Source of the DNA: DATCMU01 sp036563245
GTDB taxonomy: Bacteria > Pseudomonadota > Alphaproteobacteria > Rhizobiales > Devosiaceae
Length of the DNA stretch: 64,000 nucleotides
NCBI GenBank assembly: GCA_036563245.1
Contig: DATCMU010000040.1
Coordinates: 52,847 to 116,846, forward strand
Direction: 5' to 3'
Part shown: piece after piece, positions 54,149-63,737 of the stretch
Layout: every line of letters starts with the position of its first letter
Position numbering within the stretch: position 1 is the stretch's first letter
Program-made: the position numbers and the translations under genes
Notes under the pieces: model-generated
Databases searched by the model: none
Told to the model about the DNA's origin: nothing
What the model saw: the letters and a program-made list of their open reading frames with translations, nothing else

Positions 54149-55663
54149 CTACTGCACAGCCAGCGCCATGGTGGCGGAGCCGATGGAGTCTGCGTATTGC
54201 GCGACCAGGGCGTGTACCGAGGCCGCGGTCGCGTCAAGAATGGGCGCGGGATAGAAGCCGAAGAAAATGGTGAGCACGGCGAGCGGCACCAGCACGGCGA
54301 GTTCGCGCCGGTTCAGGTCCAGGATGGCCTTGAGGTTCTCTTTCTCCATCAGCCCGAATATGACCCGGCGATAGAGGTAGAGCGCGTAGGCGGCCGAGAA
54401 GATCACACCGAAGGCAGCGCCGAAGGCCACCCAGGTATTCACCTGGAACACGCCGATCATGGTCAGGAATTCGCCCACGAAACCCGAGGTTCCCGGCAGC
54501 CCGACATTGGCCATGGTGAAGATCATGAACGCGAACGCGTATTGCGGCATGCGTTCGACAAGTCCGCCATAGGCGGCGATCTCGCGGGTGTGCATGCGAT
54601 CGTAGATCACGCCAACACACAGGAAGAGCGCCCCCGACACCAGGCCGTGCGACACCATCTGGAAGATGGCGCCCTGCACGCCGTGGACATTGGCCGCGAA
54701 GATGCCCATCGTCACGAAGCCCATATGCGCCACCGACGAATAGGCGATCAGCTTCTTCATGTCCTCCTGGACCAGGGCAATGACCGAGGTCAGGATGATC
54801 GCTGCGACGCTGATGAGGAAAATGAAGTTGGAGAACTGCGCCGAGGCGTCCGGGAACATCGGCAGCGAGAACCGCAGGAAACCGTAGCCGCCCATCTTCA
54901 GCAGGATCGCGGCAAGGATCACCGAGCCGGCGGTGGGCGCTTCCACGTGCGCTTCCGGCAACCAGCGATGGAAGGGCCACATCGGCATCTTCACGGCGAA
55001 AGATGCAAAGAAAGCCAGCCAGAGCCAGGTCTGCATCTCAGGCGGAAACCTGGTCTTGAGCAGCACAGAAATGTCGAGCGTGCCTGCCTGCCAGTACATC
55101 GCCATGATGGCGAGCAGCATCAGCACCGACCCGGTGAAGGTATAGAAGAAGAACTTGTAGCTGGCCTGTATGCGCCGCTTTCCACCCCAGATACCGATGA
55201 TGAGGAACATCGGGATCAGGCCGCCTTCGAAGAATATGTAGAACATGGCGAGATCGAGCGTGGCGAACACGCCGATCATCAGGGTTTCAAGCACCAGGAA
55301 CGCGATCATGTATTCGCGGACCCTGGTCTGCACGGACTCCCAACTGGCCAGGATCGCCATCGGCATGAGAAGGCCGGTGAGGACGATGAACAGCACCGAA
55401 ATTCCGTCGACGCCCATCCGGTAACCGATGGAAGTGCCGATCCAGTCGGCGCTCTCGACGAACTGGAACCCGGGTTTGCTCGAGTCGAACATCGCCCACA
55501 GAACCAGCGAAAAAACGAAGGTGATCAGCGTCGTGGCCAATGCGATCCAGCGCATGTTGGCCGTGGCGTCCTTTGTGTCGCCGGGCACGAGCAGCAGGAA
55601 CGCCGCTCCCAGCAGGGGCAGGAACGTGACGATGGTCAGGATGTGGTCGGAAATAATCATCAC
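54149..55663 (-). CDS. nuoM: NADH-quinone oxidoreductase subunit M
   Basis: 504 aa membrane subunit with antiporter fold. FFEGGLIPMFLIIGIWGG holds the essential Glu; FASFAVKMPMWPFHRWLPEAHVEAPTAGSV is the M-subunit proton path with the Lys/His pair. The stop is 9 bp before nuoN and the start overlaps the nuoL stop by 4 bp. Confidence 0.97.
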   Translation of the reverse strand: MMIISDHILTIVTFLPLLGAAFLLLVPGDTKDATANMRWIALATTLITFVFSLVLWAMFDSSKPGFQFVESADWIGTSIGYRMGVDGISVLFIVLTGLLMPMAILASWESVQTRVREYMIAFLVLETLMIGVFATLDLAMFYIFFEGGLIPMFLIIGIWGGKRRIQASYKFFFYTFTGSVLMLLAIMAMYWQAGTLDISVLLKTRFPPEMQTWLWLAFFASFAVKMPMWPFHRWLPEAHVEAPTAGSVILAAILLKMGGYGFLRFSLPMFPDASAQFSNFIFLISVAAIILTSVIALVQEDMKKLIAYSSVAHMGFVTMGIFAANVHGVQGAIFQMVSHGLVSGALFLCVGVIYDRMHTREIAAYGGLVERMPQYAFAFMIFTMANVGLPGTSGFVGEFLTMIGVFQVNTWVAFGAAFGVIFSAAYALYLYRRVIFGLMEKENLKAILDLNRRELAVLVPLAVLTIFFGFYPAPILDATAASVHALVAQYADSIGSATMALAVQ

Positions 55664-57645
55664 ATAAGTCCCCCGGTGGTGATGGCCCAGGTCAGAAGGA
55701 CCGCCACACCGATCAGCATCGCGAATGCGTAGTGGTAGAGATAGCCGGACTGCAGCTTGACGGCCTGCGCGGTGACATCCTTCACCCTGCGGCCGATGCC
55801 CTCCACGATGGTCTTGTCAAGGAGCCAGTCGTCGAAGCCATGCCAAAGCGCCCGACCGATCCAGAAAGTCGGCTTCACGAAGATCGCGTCGTAAAGCTCG
55901 TCGAAGTACCACTTGTTCAAAAGGAAGCGATAAAGCCAGTTGTGCTGGCTCGCGAGGCGCGCCGGCATCTCCCGGTCGCGCATGTACATCTGCCATGCGG
56001 CGAGGAAGCCAAGGACCATGGCGACCGATGCGGCGTACTTGGCCCAGGCCGGAGCGGCATGGGCAGCCTCGATCGCGTGTTCGTTGACCACAAGCGCACC
56101 CTTGAAGAAACCCGAGATCGGTTCGGGCCCGCCAAAGAACACATTGTAGAACACCACGCCGGCAAGGACGGCGCCCGCGGCGAGCACGTAGAGCGGAACG
56201 AGCATCACGTTCGGGCTTTCGTGCGCATGGTGCATGACGTCATGGCTTGCACGCGCTTCGCCATGGAAGGTCAGGTGCACGAGGCGCCAGGAGTAGAAGC
56301 TGGTGAATGCCGCCGCGATAACCAGTGACCAGAAGGCGAAGGTTCCCGCGTTGCCCCCTACCCCATAGGCCGCCTCGATGATGGCGTCCTTGGAGAAGAA
56401 ACCGGCGAAACCGATCGGTGTGCCGGGAATGCCGACGCCGGTCAGCGCAAGCGTGCCGATCATCATCATCCAGTAAGTGATCGGGATCGTCTTGCGGATC
56501 CCGCCCATCTTGCGCATGTCCTGTTCGTGGTGCATCGCGTGGATCACGGAACCCGCGCCAAGGAACAGCAGCGCCTTGAAGAAGGCGTGGGTGAACAGGT
56601 GGAATATGCCGGCCGAATAGGCACCTGCGCCGAGGGCGACGAACATGTAGCCGAGCTGCGAACAGGTCGAATAGGCGATCACCCGCTTGATGTCGTTCTG
56701 TACGAGCCCGACCGTCGCGGCAAAGAACGCGGTAATGGCGCCAATATAGAGAACGAACATCTGGGCGGTGTGCGATGCCTCGAACAGGGGAGAAAGCCGT
56801 GCCACCATGAATACGCCGGCGGTGACCATGGTCGCGGCGTGAATGAGCGCGGAAACCGGCGTCGGGCCTTCCATGGCGTCCGGCAGCCAGGTGTGCAGCA
56901 GGAACTGGGCCGACTTGCCCATGGCGCCCATGAACAGCAGCAGGCAGATCACGGTCATTGCATCCCAGTCACCCCAGAGGAAGTGCATGGTGGTGCCCTT
57001 GACGCCCTCGACGGCGGCGAATGCACCGTCGAAGTCGATATGGCCCAGAACCACGAACGCCCCGAAGATGCCCAGCGCAAAGCCGAAATCACCGACGCGG
57101 TTGACCACGAACGCCTTGATGGCGGCGGCATTGGCCGAGGGCTTGTGAAACCAGAAACCGATCAGCAGGTAGGACGCCAGCCCCACGCCTTCCCAGCCGA
57201 AGAACATCTGCAGGAAGTTGTCTGCGGTCACCAGCATCAGCATGGCGAACGTAAACAGCGACAGGTAGGCAAAGAACCGGGAGCGCGAGGGATCCTCGTG
57301 CATGTAGCCGATGGAGTAGACGTGGACCACACTCGATACTGTGGTGACCACGACGAGCATCACCGCGGTCAGCGTATCGACACGCAACACCCAGCGCAGG
57401 TCCAGGTCGCCGGACTGTACCCAGCGCATGATCTCGACCTTGATCGGTTCGGCCGCGATGCCCTCGCCATGTGCGATCTCGCCGCCGGAAAACCCCATGC
57501 GCAGGAACACGATCCATGAAAGCACCGCGGCGACGATCAGAAGGGCCGACGTCAGCAATTCCGAATTTCGGTGACCCATCCGGCCGCCGAACAGTCCGGC
57601 AGCCAACGCGCCGATGAGCGGCAAAAAGACGATAGCCTGGATCAT
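55660..57645 (-). CDS. nuoL: NADH-quinone oxidoreductase subunit L
   Basis: 661 aa, the distal antiporter-like subunit with the long lateral helix at the C-terminus. FFGWEGVGLASYLLIGFW, GKSAQFLLHTWLPDAMEGPTPVSALIHAATMVTAG and the C-terminal amphipathic region are present. Length is slightly above the E. coli protein (613 aa), normal for alphaproteobacteria. Confidence 0.97.
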   Translation of the reverse strand: MIQAIVFLPLIGALAAGLFGGRMGHRNSELLTSALLIVAAVLSWIVFLRMGFSGGEIAHGEGIAAEPIKVEIMRWVQSGDLDLRWVLRVDTLTAVMLVVVTTVSSVVHVYSIGYMHEDPSRSRFFAYLSLFTFAMLMLVTADNFLQMFFGWEGVGLASYLLIGFWFHKPSANAAAIKAFVVNRVGDFGFALGIFGAFVVLGHIDFDGAFAAVEGVKGTTMHFLWGDWDAMTVICLLLFMGAMGKSAQFLLHTWLPDAMEGPTPVSALIHAATMVTAGVFMVARLSPLFEASHTAQMFVLYIGAITAFFAATVGLVQNDIKRVIAYSTCSQLGYMFVALGAGAYSAGIFHLFTHAFFKALLFLGAGSVIHAMHHEQDMRKMGGIRKTIPITYWMMMIGTLALTGVGIPGTPIGFAGFFSKDAIIEAAYGVGGNAGTFAFWSLVIAAAFTSFYSWRLVHLTFHGEARASHDVMHHAHESPNVMLVPLYVLAAGAVLAGVVFYNVFFGGPEPISGFFKGALVVNEHAIEAAHAAPAWAKYAASVAMVLGFLAAWQMYMRDREMPARLASQHNWLYRFLLNKWYFDELYDAIFVKPTFWIGRALWHGFDDWLLDKTIVEGIGRRVKDVTAQAVKLQSGYLYHYAFAMLIGVAVLLTWAITTGGLM

Positions 57646-57652
57646 GAGCCGC

Positions 57653-57967
57653 CTAGCCCTTCATCATGTTGACATCGTCAACCGCAATCGAACGGCGGTT
57701 GCGGAAGAAGATTACCAGAATGGCAAGGCCGATCGCGGCCTCGGCCGCCGCCACCGTCAGGATCAACAGTGCGAAGACCTGGCCCGCGAGGTCGCCGAGA
57801 TGGGCGCTGAAGGCGACGAAATTCACGTTCACCGCCAAAAGGATCAGTTCGACCGACATCAGGATGATGATGATGTTCTTGCGATTGAGAAAGATGCCGA
57901 ACACGCCCAGCGTGAACAGGATCGCCCCAACGGTCAGGAAGTGACCGAGCCCGATTTCCGGTGTCAT
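57653..57967 (-). CDS. nuoK: NADH-quinone oxidoreductase subunit K
   Basis: 104 aa with three membrane helices; IGLGHFLTVGAILFTLGVFG, MSVELILLAVNVNFVAF (conserved Glu) and AAAEAAIGLAILV (second Glu). The ATG at 57967 gives the family N-terminus MTPEIGL; eleven open codons upstream are not conserved. A 106-bp gap with no gene separates it from nuoJ. Confidence 0.96.
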   Translation of the reverse strand: MTPEIGLGHFLTVGAILFTLGVFGIFLNRKNIIIILMSVELILLAVNVNFVAFSAHLGDLAGQVFALLILTVAAAEAAIGLAILVIFFRNRRSIAVDDVNMMKG

Positions 57968-58073
57968 TCTTGCCCTCCGGCCTGTAGCTGCGCGAGGCAC
58001 AGCGGCCCTTTGGTTGTTTCGCCCGCGCGCGCCACTCGCGACTGCTGCGGGATATGCGATTCTTCGATCACGG

Positions 58074-58682
58074 TCACAGCCCCTGCCCCGACTTCACCTT
58101 GACCAGGTGTACGGCATCCTCGGGCTTGCGGCCGACCTGGACGCCGATATCCTGGCGCTTGACGTTCGGCTTGTGGCGAAGCGTGAGCACGATCGCGCCG
58201 ATCATTGCGACCAGCAGGACCGCACCGGCCCCCTCGAACAGGAACACGTAGCGGGTATAGATCAGCTGGCCGAGTGCCCGCGTGTTGTCCACCCCTGCCG
58301 TGATCGGCACGACACTCGCGGTCGCCGCATCCGGGGCCACGACCCAGGTGCCGGCTACCATCACCAGCTCTATGAGCAGGATGATCCCCACCAGCGCGCC
58401 GATCGGCATGTATTGCAGCAGGCCGCGCCGCATCTCGGCGAAATCCACGTCGAGCATCATCACGACGAACAGGAACAGCACCGCGACCGCGCCGACATAG
58501 ACCACGATCAGGATCATTGCGAGGAATTCGGCCCCGGCCAGGAGGAACAGCCCAGATGCATTCACGAAGGTCAAGATCAGGAACAAGACCGAGTGAACCG
58601 GATTGCGCGACGAGATCACCATCAGCGCCGAACCGACGGCGATGATCGCGAAGACATAGAAGAAGAACAGCGAGAGGGTCAT
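58074..58682 (-). CDS. nuoJ: NADH-quinone oxidoreductase subunit J
   Basis: 202 aa with five membrane helices; LAMILIVVYVGAVAVLFLFVVMMLDV is the conserved third helix containing the π-bulge used in quinone-coupled gating. The C-terminal cytoplasmic tail (NVKRQDIGVQVGRKPEDAVHL) is typical of Hyphomicrobiales. Confidence 0.95.
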   Translation of the reverse strand: MTLSLFFFYVFAIIAVGSALMVISSRNPVHSVLFLILTFVNASGLFLLAGAEFLAMILIVVYVGAVAVLFLFVVMMLDVDFAEMRRGLLQYMPIGALVGIILLIELVMVAGTWVVAPDAATASVVPITAGVDNTRALGQLIYTRYVFLFEGAGAVLLVAMIGAIVLTLRHKPNVKRQDIGVQVGRKPEDAVHLVKVKSGQGL

Positions 58683-58691
58683 CGGGTCCTC

Positions 58692-59180
58692 CTAGCGATA
58701 CGGTGCGTCGAGCGACATGTTGCGCGCAATCTCGCGCTCCCAACGGTCACCGTTTTCGAGCAGCCGCTTCTTGTCGAAATAGAGTTCTTCGCGGGTTTCG
58801 GTCGCGAACTCGAAATTGGGGCCCTCAACGATCGCATCCACCGGGCAGGCTTCCTGGCAGAAGCCGCAATAGATGCACTTCACCATGTCGATGTCATAGC
58901 GCACAGTGCGCCGGGTGCCATCGTTCTGGCGCGGACCGGCTTCGATGGTGATGGCCTGAGCCGGGCAGATCGCCTCGCACAGCTTGCAGGCAATGCAGCG
59001 CTCTTCCCCGTTCGGGTAACGCCGCAAGGCGTGCTCACCCCGGAAGCGCGGGCTGACCTCACCCTTCTCGAAGGGATAGTTGAGCGTCTTCTTGGGTGCA
59101 AAGAAGTAGCGCATGGACAGGAAGAACGTCGAGACGAACTCCTTGAGCAGCATCTGGTTGAGGAACTGGACGAAACGCAT
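58692..59180 (-). CDS. nuoI: NADH-quinone oxidoreductase subunit I (2x 4Fe-4S)
   Basis: 162 aa peripheral-arm ferredoxin-like subunit carrying clusters N6a and N6b. The two binding motifs are CIACKLCEAICP and CIYCGFCQEACP. The N-terminal amphipathic helix (FLNQMLLKEFVSTFFLSMRY) docks it on the membrane arm. It is nearly the rhizobial sequence throughout. Confidence 0.98.
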   Translation of the reverse strand: MRFVQFLNQMLLKEFVSTFFLSMRYFFAPKKTLNYPFEKGEVSPRFRGEHALRRYPNGEERCIACKLCEAICPAQAITIEAGPRQNDGTRRTVRYDIDMVKCIYCGFCQEACPVDAIVEGPNFEFATETREELYFDKKRLLENGDRWEREIARNMSLDAPYR

Positions 59181-59191
59181 TTGTGCTCTCC

Positions 59192-60289
59192 TCAGGCGAT
59201 GCCACCATGCCAGCCCCAGCCGGTGAGCTGAAGCACGAAGGCGACGACAAAGACCATCACGAGCGAGATCGGCAGGAAGACCTTCCAGCCAAGATGCATG
59301 AGTTGGTCATAGCGATAACGAGGCACGAAGGCCTTGACCATGGCGAACATGAAGAACACCAGGCAAGCCTTGAGAACGAACCAGACCAGGCCCGGTATCC
59401 AGGTGAACGGCGCGAAACCGAGCGGTGACTCCCATCCCCCCATGAACAGGATCGTGGTCATCGAACACATCAGCACGATGCTCACGTACTCGCTGAGCAT
59501 GAACATCATGTAGGGGGTCGAGCCGTACTCCACCATGAAGCCGGCGACAAGCTCGCTCTCCGCCTCGACGAGATCGAAGGGCGGACGGTTGGTTTCCGCC
59601 AGGGCCGAAATGAAGAAGATCACGAACATGGGGAACAGCGGCAGCCAGAACCAGTTCAGGAACGCCAGCTGCGGAACGCCGAGCATGGTGGCCAGGCCCA
59701 TCTGGCTTTGCGCGACGACGATATCGTTGAGATTCAGCGAGCCGACGCAGAGCAGGACCGTGACGATCACGAAGCCGATCGAGACCTCGTAGGAAACCAT
59801 CTGCGCGGCGGAGCGCAAGGCGCTCAGGAACGGGTATTTCGAGTTCGACGCCCACCCGGCCATGATGACCCCATACACGCCAAGCGAGGAAATCGCGAAG
59901 ATGTAGAGGATGCCGACATTGATATTGGCCAGCGCCCAGCCGTTGTCGAGCGGGATCACCGCCCATGCCGCAAGCGCGAGAAGCACCGAAACCAGCGGCG
60001 CGAGCAGGAAGATCACCTTGTCGGCCCCGGCTGGAATCACCGGCTCCTTGAAGACGAATTTCAGCAGGTCCGCGAAGCTCTGCAGCAGGCCGAATGCGCC
60101 CACCACGTTCGGGCCGCGCCGGATCTGCACCGCCGCCCATATCTTGCGGTCCGCAAGAAGCACGTAAGCCACGAAAACCAGAAGCGCCACGAGGAGCAGT
60201 AGGGCTTTCCATACGAACCCGACCGTGGTGCCCAGTCCAAGGATCGGCACACCGATCAGATAGTCGAGCGCTGAGAGTACAAAATTCAT
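59192..60289 (-). CDS. nuoH: NADH-quinone oxidoreductase subunit H
   Basis: 365 aa, eight membrane helices, forms part of the quinone chamber. RKIWAAVQIRRGPNVVGAFGLLQSFADLLKF and AETNRPPFDLVEAESELVAGFMVEY are the diagnostic loops. The start at 60289 (MNFVLSALDYL) is chosen; the longer open frame overlaps the end of nuoG. Confidence 0.97.
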   Translation of the reverse strand: MNFVLSALDYLIGVPILGLGTTVGFVWKALLLLVALLVFVAYVLLADRKIWAAVQIRRGPNVVGAFGLLQSFADLLKFVFKEPVIPAGADKVIFLLAPLVSVLLALAAWAVIPLDNGWALANINVGILYIFAISSLGVYGVIMAGWASNSKYPFLSALRSAAQMVSYEVSIGFVIVTVLLCVGSLNLNDIVVAQSQMGLATMLGVPQLAFLNWFWLPLFPMFVIFFISALAETNRPPFDLVEAESELVAGFMVEYGSTPYMMFMLSEYVSIVLMCSMTTILFMGGWESPLGFAPFTWIPGLVWFVLKACLVFFMFAMVKAFVPRYRYDQLMHLGWKVFLPISLVMVFVVAFVLQLTGWGWHGGIA

Positions 60290-60297
60290 GACGTCCC

Positions 60298-62403
60298 CTA
60301 CTCGGCAGCCTGCTTGAGCCCGGCGGCGAGCTGGGCGCATTCGCCCATCACCTTGGAAGCCCTGGCAATCGGATTTGTCAGATAGAAGTCGCCGACCGGC
60401 GAGGTCAGCACCGCATTCGTCACGTCGGAGGGCACCTTGCCCAAATCCCTGACCGCAACGGCGTCACCTGCCTCCTGCACGTCGATGCGTGCGAGATGCG
60501 GAAACTCGGCATAGAGCGCACCGCGCAACTGGGCCAGCGAGTCATAGGGCAGCTTGTGCCCCAGATGCTCGGAGAGCGCGCGAATGATCGCCCAGTCCTC
60601 CTTGGCGTCTCCCGGCGGAAACACGGCGCGGGTGGTCATCTGGACGCGACCCTCGGTGTTCACATATGTCGCGGATTTCTCGGTGTAGGTCGCGGCCGGC
60701 AGAATCACATCCGCCCGATGCGCCCCGGCGTCGCCATGCGTACCGATATAGACGACGAAGGCGTCGCTCATGGCGCTCATGTCGTATTCGTCCGCCCCAA
60801 GCAGGAACAGGACTTCGAGGTCACCCTTGGCGGCAAGGCCGATCTGGTCGGCCGAGCACACGCCGCCGTCATGCGGGACAAAGCCGATGTCCAGTCCGCC
60901 GACGCGGGCCGCAGCATTGTGCAGCACGGCGAAGCCGTTCCATTCGTCGGTCAGCGCGCCGGTGTCGGCGGCAATTTTCGCCGCCAGCGCCATGACGTCT
61001 CGCCCCGCCTTCTTGCCCAGGTTGGCGTGCGACAACGCACCCTCGCCAACGATGATCAGGGGGTTCTTCGCCCTGGCAAGAACCTTGGCGAACTTCGACG
61101 AACCCTCGGCGATGGCCTTGAGCGCGGCCGTGTCATTGCCCAGATGCTCGTAGTCGTAGGTCAGGTCGGCTGCGTCGCCGATCACGCCGATCGGCAACCC
61201 CGAAGCGCGCCACGCCTTGCGGATGCGTGCATTGACCAGACTCGCTTCCCAGCGCGGATTTGCGCCAACGATCAGGATGGCATCCGCCTGCTCGATACCC
61301 GCAATTCCGGGATTGAAGATATAGGCGCTGCGCGGCAGACCGGGATCGATGGCCGACATCGCCGGACGGCAATCGGTCATGCCTGAGCCAAGCGCGGTCA
61401 TGAGTTGCTTGAGCGCAAACATCTCCTCGACGCCGGCAAGGTCGCCTGCGATAGCGCCGACCTTGCTGCCCGCCTTCTTCACCGCGCGGGCGACGGCGGC
61501 GAATGCCTCGTTCCAGTCGGCGGCCTTGAGTTTGCCGTTCTTGCGCACATAGGGACGATCGAGGCGCTGCGAGCGCAGGCCATCCCAGATGAAGCGGGTC
61601 TTGTCGGAAATCCACTCCTCGTTGATGCCCTCGTGCACGCGCGGAAGGATACGCATCACCTCGCGGCCGCGCGCATCGACGCGGATATTCGACCCCACAC
61701 CGTCCATCACGTCGATGGTCTCGGTCTTGTTCAGTTCCCAGGGACGCGCGGCAAAGGCATAGGGCTTGGCGGTCAGAGCGCCGACCGGGCAGAGGTCAAT
61801 CACGTTGCCCTGCAGTTCGGACGTCAGGGCGCGCTCCAGATAGGAGGTGATCTCGGCATCCTCACCGCGACCGATCAGCCCCAGTTCCGATATGCCGGCG
61901 ACTTCCGTGGTGAAACGGACGCAACGCGTGCAGTGGATGCAGCGCGTCATGATCGTCTTGACCAGCGGCCCGATATACTTGTCCTCGACGGCGCGCTTGT
62001 TTTCCTGGAAGCGGCTGGAATCCACGCCATAGGCCATGGCCTGGTCCTGAAGGTCGCATTCGCCGCCCTGGTCGCAGATCGGGCAGTCCAGCGGGTGATT
62101 GATGAGCAGGAACTCCATCACCCCCTCACGCGCCTTTTTCACCATCGGGGTGTTGGTGAACATCTCCGGCGGCTCGCCATTCGGCCCCGGACGCAGATCC
62201 TTCACGCCCATCGCGCAGGATGCCTGGGGCTTCGGCGGACCACCCTTCACTTCCACAAGGCACATGCGGCAGTTGCCCGCCACCGACAGCCGTTCGTGAA
62301 AACAGAAGCGCGGCACCTCGGCCCCCGCCGCCTCAGCCGCCTGCAGCAGCGTGAAGTGGTCGGGTACCTCGATCAGCGTGCCGTCTACCTTGATCTGCGC
62401 CAT
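60298..62403 (-). CDS. nuoG: NADH-quinone oxidoreductase subunit G
   Basis: 701 aa iron-sulfur subunit of the peripheral arm. N-terminal [2Fe-2S] and His-ligated [4Fe-4S] cluster motifs are CRMCLVEVKG, NHPLDCPICDQGGECDLQD and TRCIHCTRCVRF; a molybdopterin-oxidoreductase-like domain follows to the end and holds no cofactor in this family. Length is typical. Confidence 0.97.
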   Translation of the reverse strand: MAQIKVDGTLIEVPDHFTLLQAAEAAGAEVPRFCFHERLSVAGNCRMCLVEVKGGPPKPQASCAMGVKDLRPGPNGEPPEMFTNTPMVKKAREGVMEFLLINHPLDCPICDQGGECDLQDQAMAYGVDSSRFQENKRAVEDKYIGPLVKTIMTRCIHCTRCVRFTTEVAGISELGLIGRGEDAEITSYLERALTSELQGNVIDLCPVGALTAKPYAFAARPWELNKTETIDVMDGVGSNIRVDARGREVMRILPRVHEGINEEWISDKTRFIWDGLRSQRLDRPYVRKNGKLKAADWNEAFAAVARAVKKAGSKVGAIAGDLAGVEEMFALKQLMTALGSGMTDCRPAMSAIDPGLPRSAYIFNPGIAGIEQADAILIVGANPRWEASLVNARIRKAWRASGLPIGVIGDAADLTYDYEHLGNDTAALKAIAEGSSKFAKVLARAKNPLIIVGEGALSHANLGKKAGRDVMALAAKIAADTGALTDEWNGFAVLHNAAARVGGLDIGFVPHDGGVCSADQIGLAAKGDLEVLFLLGADEYDMSAMSDAFVVYIGTHGDAGAHRADVILPAATYTEKSATYVNTEGRVQMTTRAVFPPGDAKEDWAIIRALSEHLGHKLPYDSLAQLRGALYAEFPHLARIDVQEAGDAVAVRDLGKVPSDVTNAVLTSPVGDFYLTNPIARASKVMGECAQLAAGLKQAAE

Positions 62404-62417
62404 GCCAGTACCCTCGG

Positions 62418-63725
62418 CTATTCCGCCGCAATCGACGGCACGGCGCCATCTGCGGTTGAGTTATACGTGTAGCGGTCGATCCGTTCCTCGATCGCGGGCC
62501 GGAAATTGCGGATCAGCCCCTGAATCGGCCAGGCCGCCGCATCGCCGAGCGCGCAGATGGTGTGCCCCTCGACCTGCTTGGTGACCTCGAACAGCATGTC
62601 GATCTCGCGCTTCTGGGCACGGCCCTCGACCATGCGTTCCATAACCCGCATCATCCAGCCGGTGCCCTCGCGGCACGGGGTGCATTGTCCGCAGCTCTCA
62701 TGCTTGTAGAACGCCGACAGGCGCCAGATGGCCTTGATGATATCCGTGGACTTGTCCATCACGATCACGGCTGCGGTGCCCAGCGAAGAGCCAACCTCGC
62801 GCAACCCGTCGAAGTCCATCACCGCGTTGCGGATCGCCTCGCCGCGCACGCAAGGCACCGACGAACCGCCGGGAATGACGGCCAGCAGGTTGCCCCACCC
62901 GCCACGAATACCGCCGCAATGCTTCTCGATCAGTTCCTCGAAGGTGATGCCCATCTCTTCTTCGAATGTGGCCGGCGTATTCACGTGGCCTGAGACGCAG
63001 AAGAGCTTGGTGCCCTTGTTGTTGTCGCGCCCGAAACCGGCAAACCACGAGCCGCCGCGCCGCAGGATATCGGGCACGACAGCAATGGACTCCACGTTGT
63101 TCACGGTCGTGGGGCAGCCGTAGACGCCCATGGCGGCCGGGAACGGCGGCTTCAGCCGCGGCTGGCCCTTCTTGCCCTCAAGGGATTCGAGCAGCGCGGT
63201 CTCTTCACCGCAGATATAGGCCCCGGCGCCGTGGTGCACGACGATGTCGAAGTCCCAGCCGTGAACGTTGTTCTTGCCGATCAGTTTGGCGTCGTAGGCC
63301 TGTTGCACCGCCGCTTCGAGCCGATGACGCTCGCGGATGAACTCGCCGCGCACATAGATGAACGCCGTGTGCGCATCCATGGCACGACCTGCCAGCAGGC
63401 AGCCTTCCACCAGAAGGTGTGGATCGTGGCGAAGGATTTCGCGGTCCTTGCAGGTGCCGGGCTCGGATTCGTCCGCATTGACCACAAGATAGTGCGGTCG
63501 CCCGTCGCTCTGCTTGGGCATGAAGGTCCACTTGAGTGCGGTGGGGAAGCCGGCTCCGCCGCGCCCGCGCAGGCCGGAGGCCTTGACCTCGTTGGTGATC
63601 CAGTCGCGGCCCTGTTCGATGAAGCCCTTGGTGCCCGACCAGCCGCCACGCGAACGCGCGCCCTCGAGGCCCCAGTCGCCCTGGCCGTAGAGATTGGTGA
63701 AAATGCGGTCCTTGTCCTCAAGCAT
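62418..63725 (-). CDS. nuoF: NADH-quinone oxidoreductase subunit F (FMN, NADH site)
   Basis: 435 aa. It oxidises NADH and passes electrons from FMN to cluster N3. GLRGRGGAGFPTALKW binds NADH, AYICGEETALLESLEG binds FMN, and the N3 cysteines are in ESCGQCTPCREG plus a later Cys in HTICALGDAAAWP. The gene starts 12 bp after nuoE ends. Confidence 0.98.
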   Translation of the reverse strand: MLEDKDRIFTNLYGQGDWGLEGARSRGGWSGTKGFIEQGRDWITNEVKASGLRGRGGAGFPTALKWTFMPKQSDGRPHYLVVNADESEPGTCKDREILRHDPHLLVEGCLLAGRAMDAHTAFIYVRGEFIRERHRLEAAVQQAYDAKLIGKNNVHGWDFDIVVHHGAGAYICGEETALLESLEGKKGQPRLKPPFPAAMGVYGCPTTVNNVESIAVVPDILRRGGSWFAGFGRDNNKGTKLFCVSGHVNTPATFEEEMGITFEELIEKHCGGIRGGWGNLLAVIPGGSSVPCVRGEAIRNAVMDFDGLREVGSSLGTAAVIVMDKSTDIIKAIWRLSAFYKHESCGQCTPCREGTGWMMRVMERMVEGRAQKREIDMLFEVTKQVEGHTICALGDAAAWPIQGLIRNFRPAIEERIDRYTYNSTADGAVPSIAAE

Positions 63726-63737
63726 CCCTCACCCTCC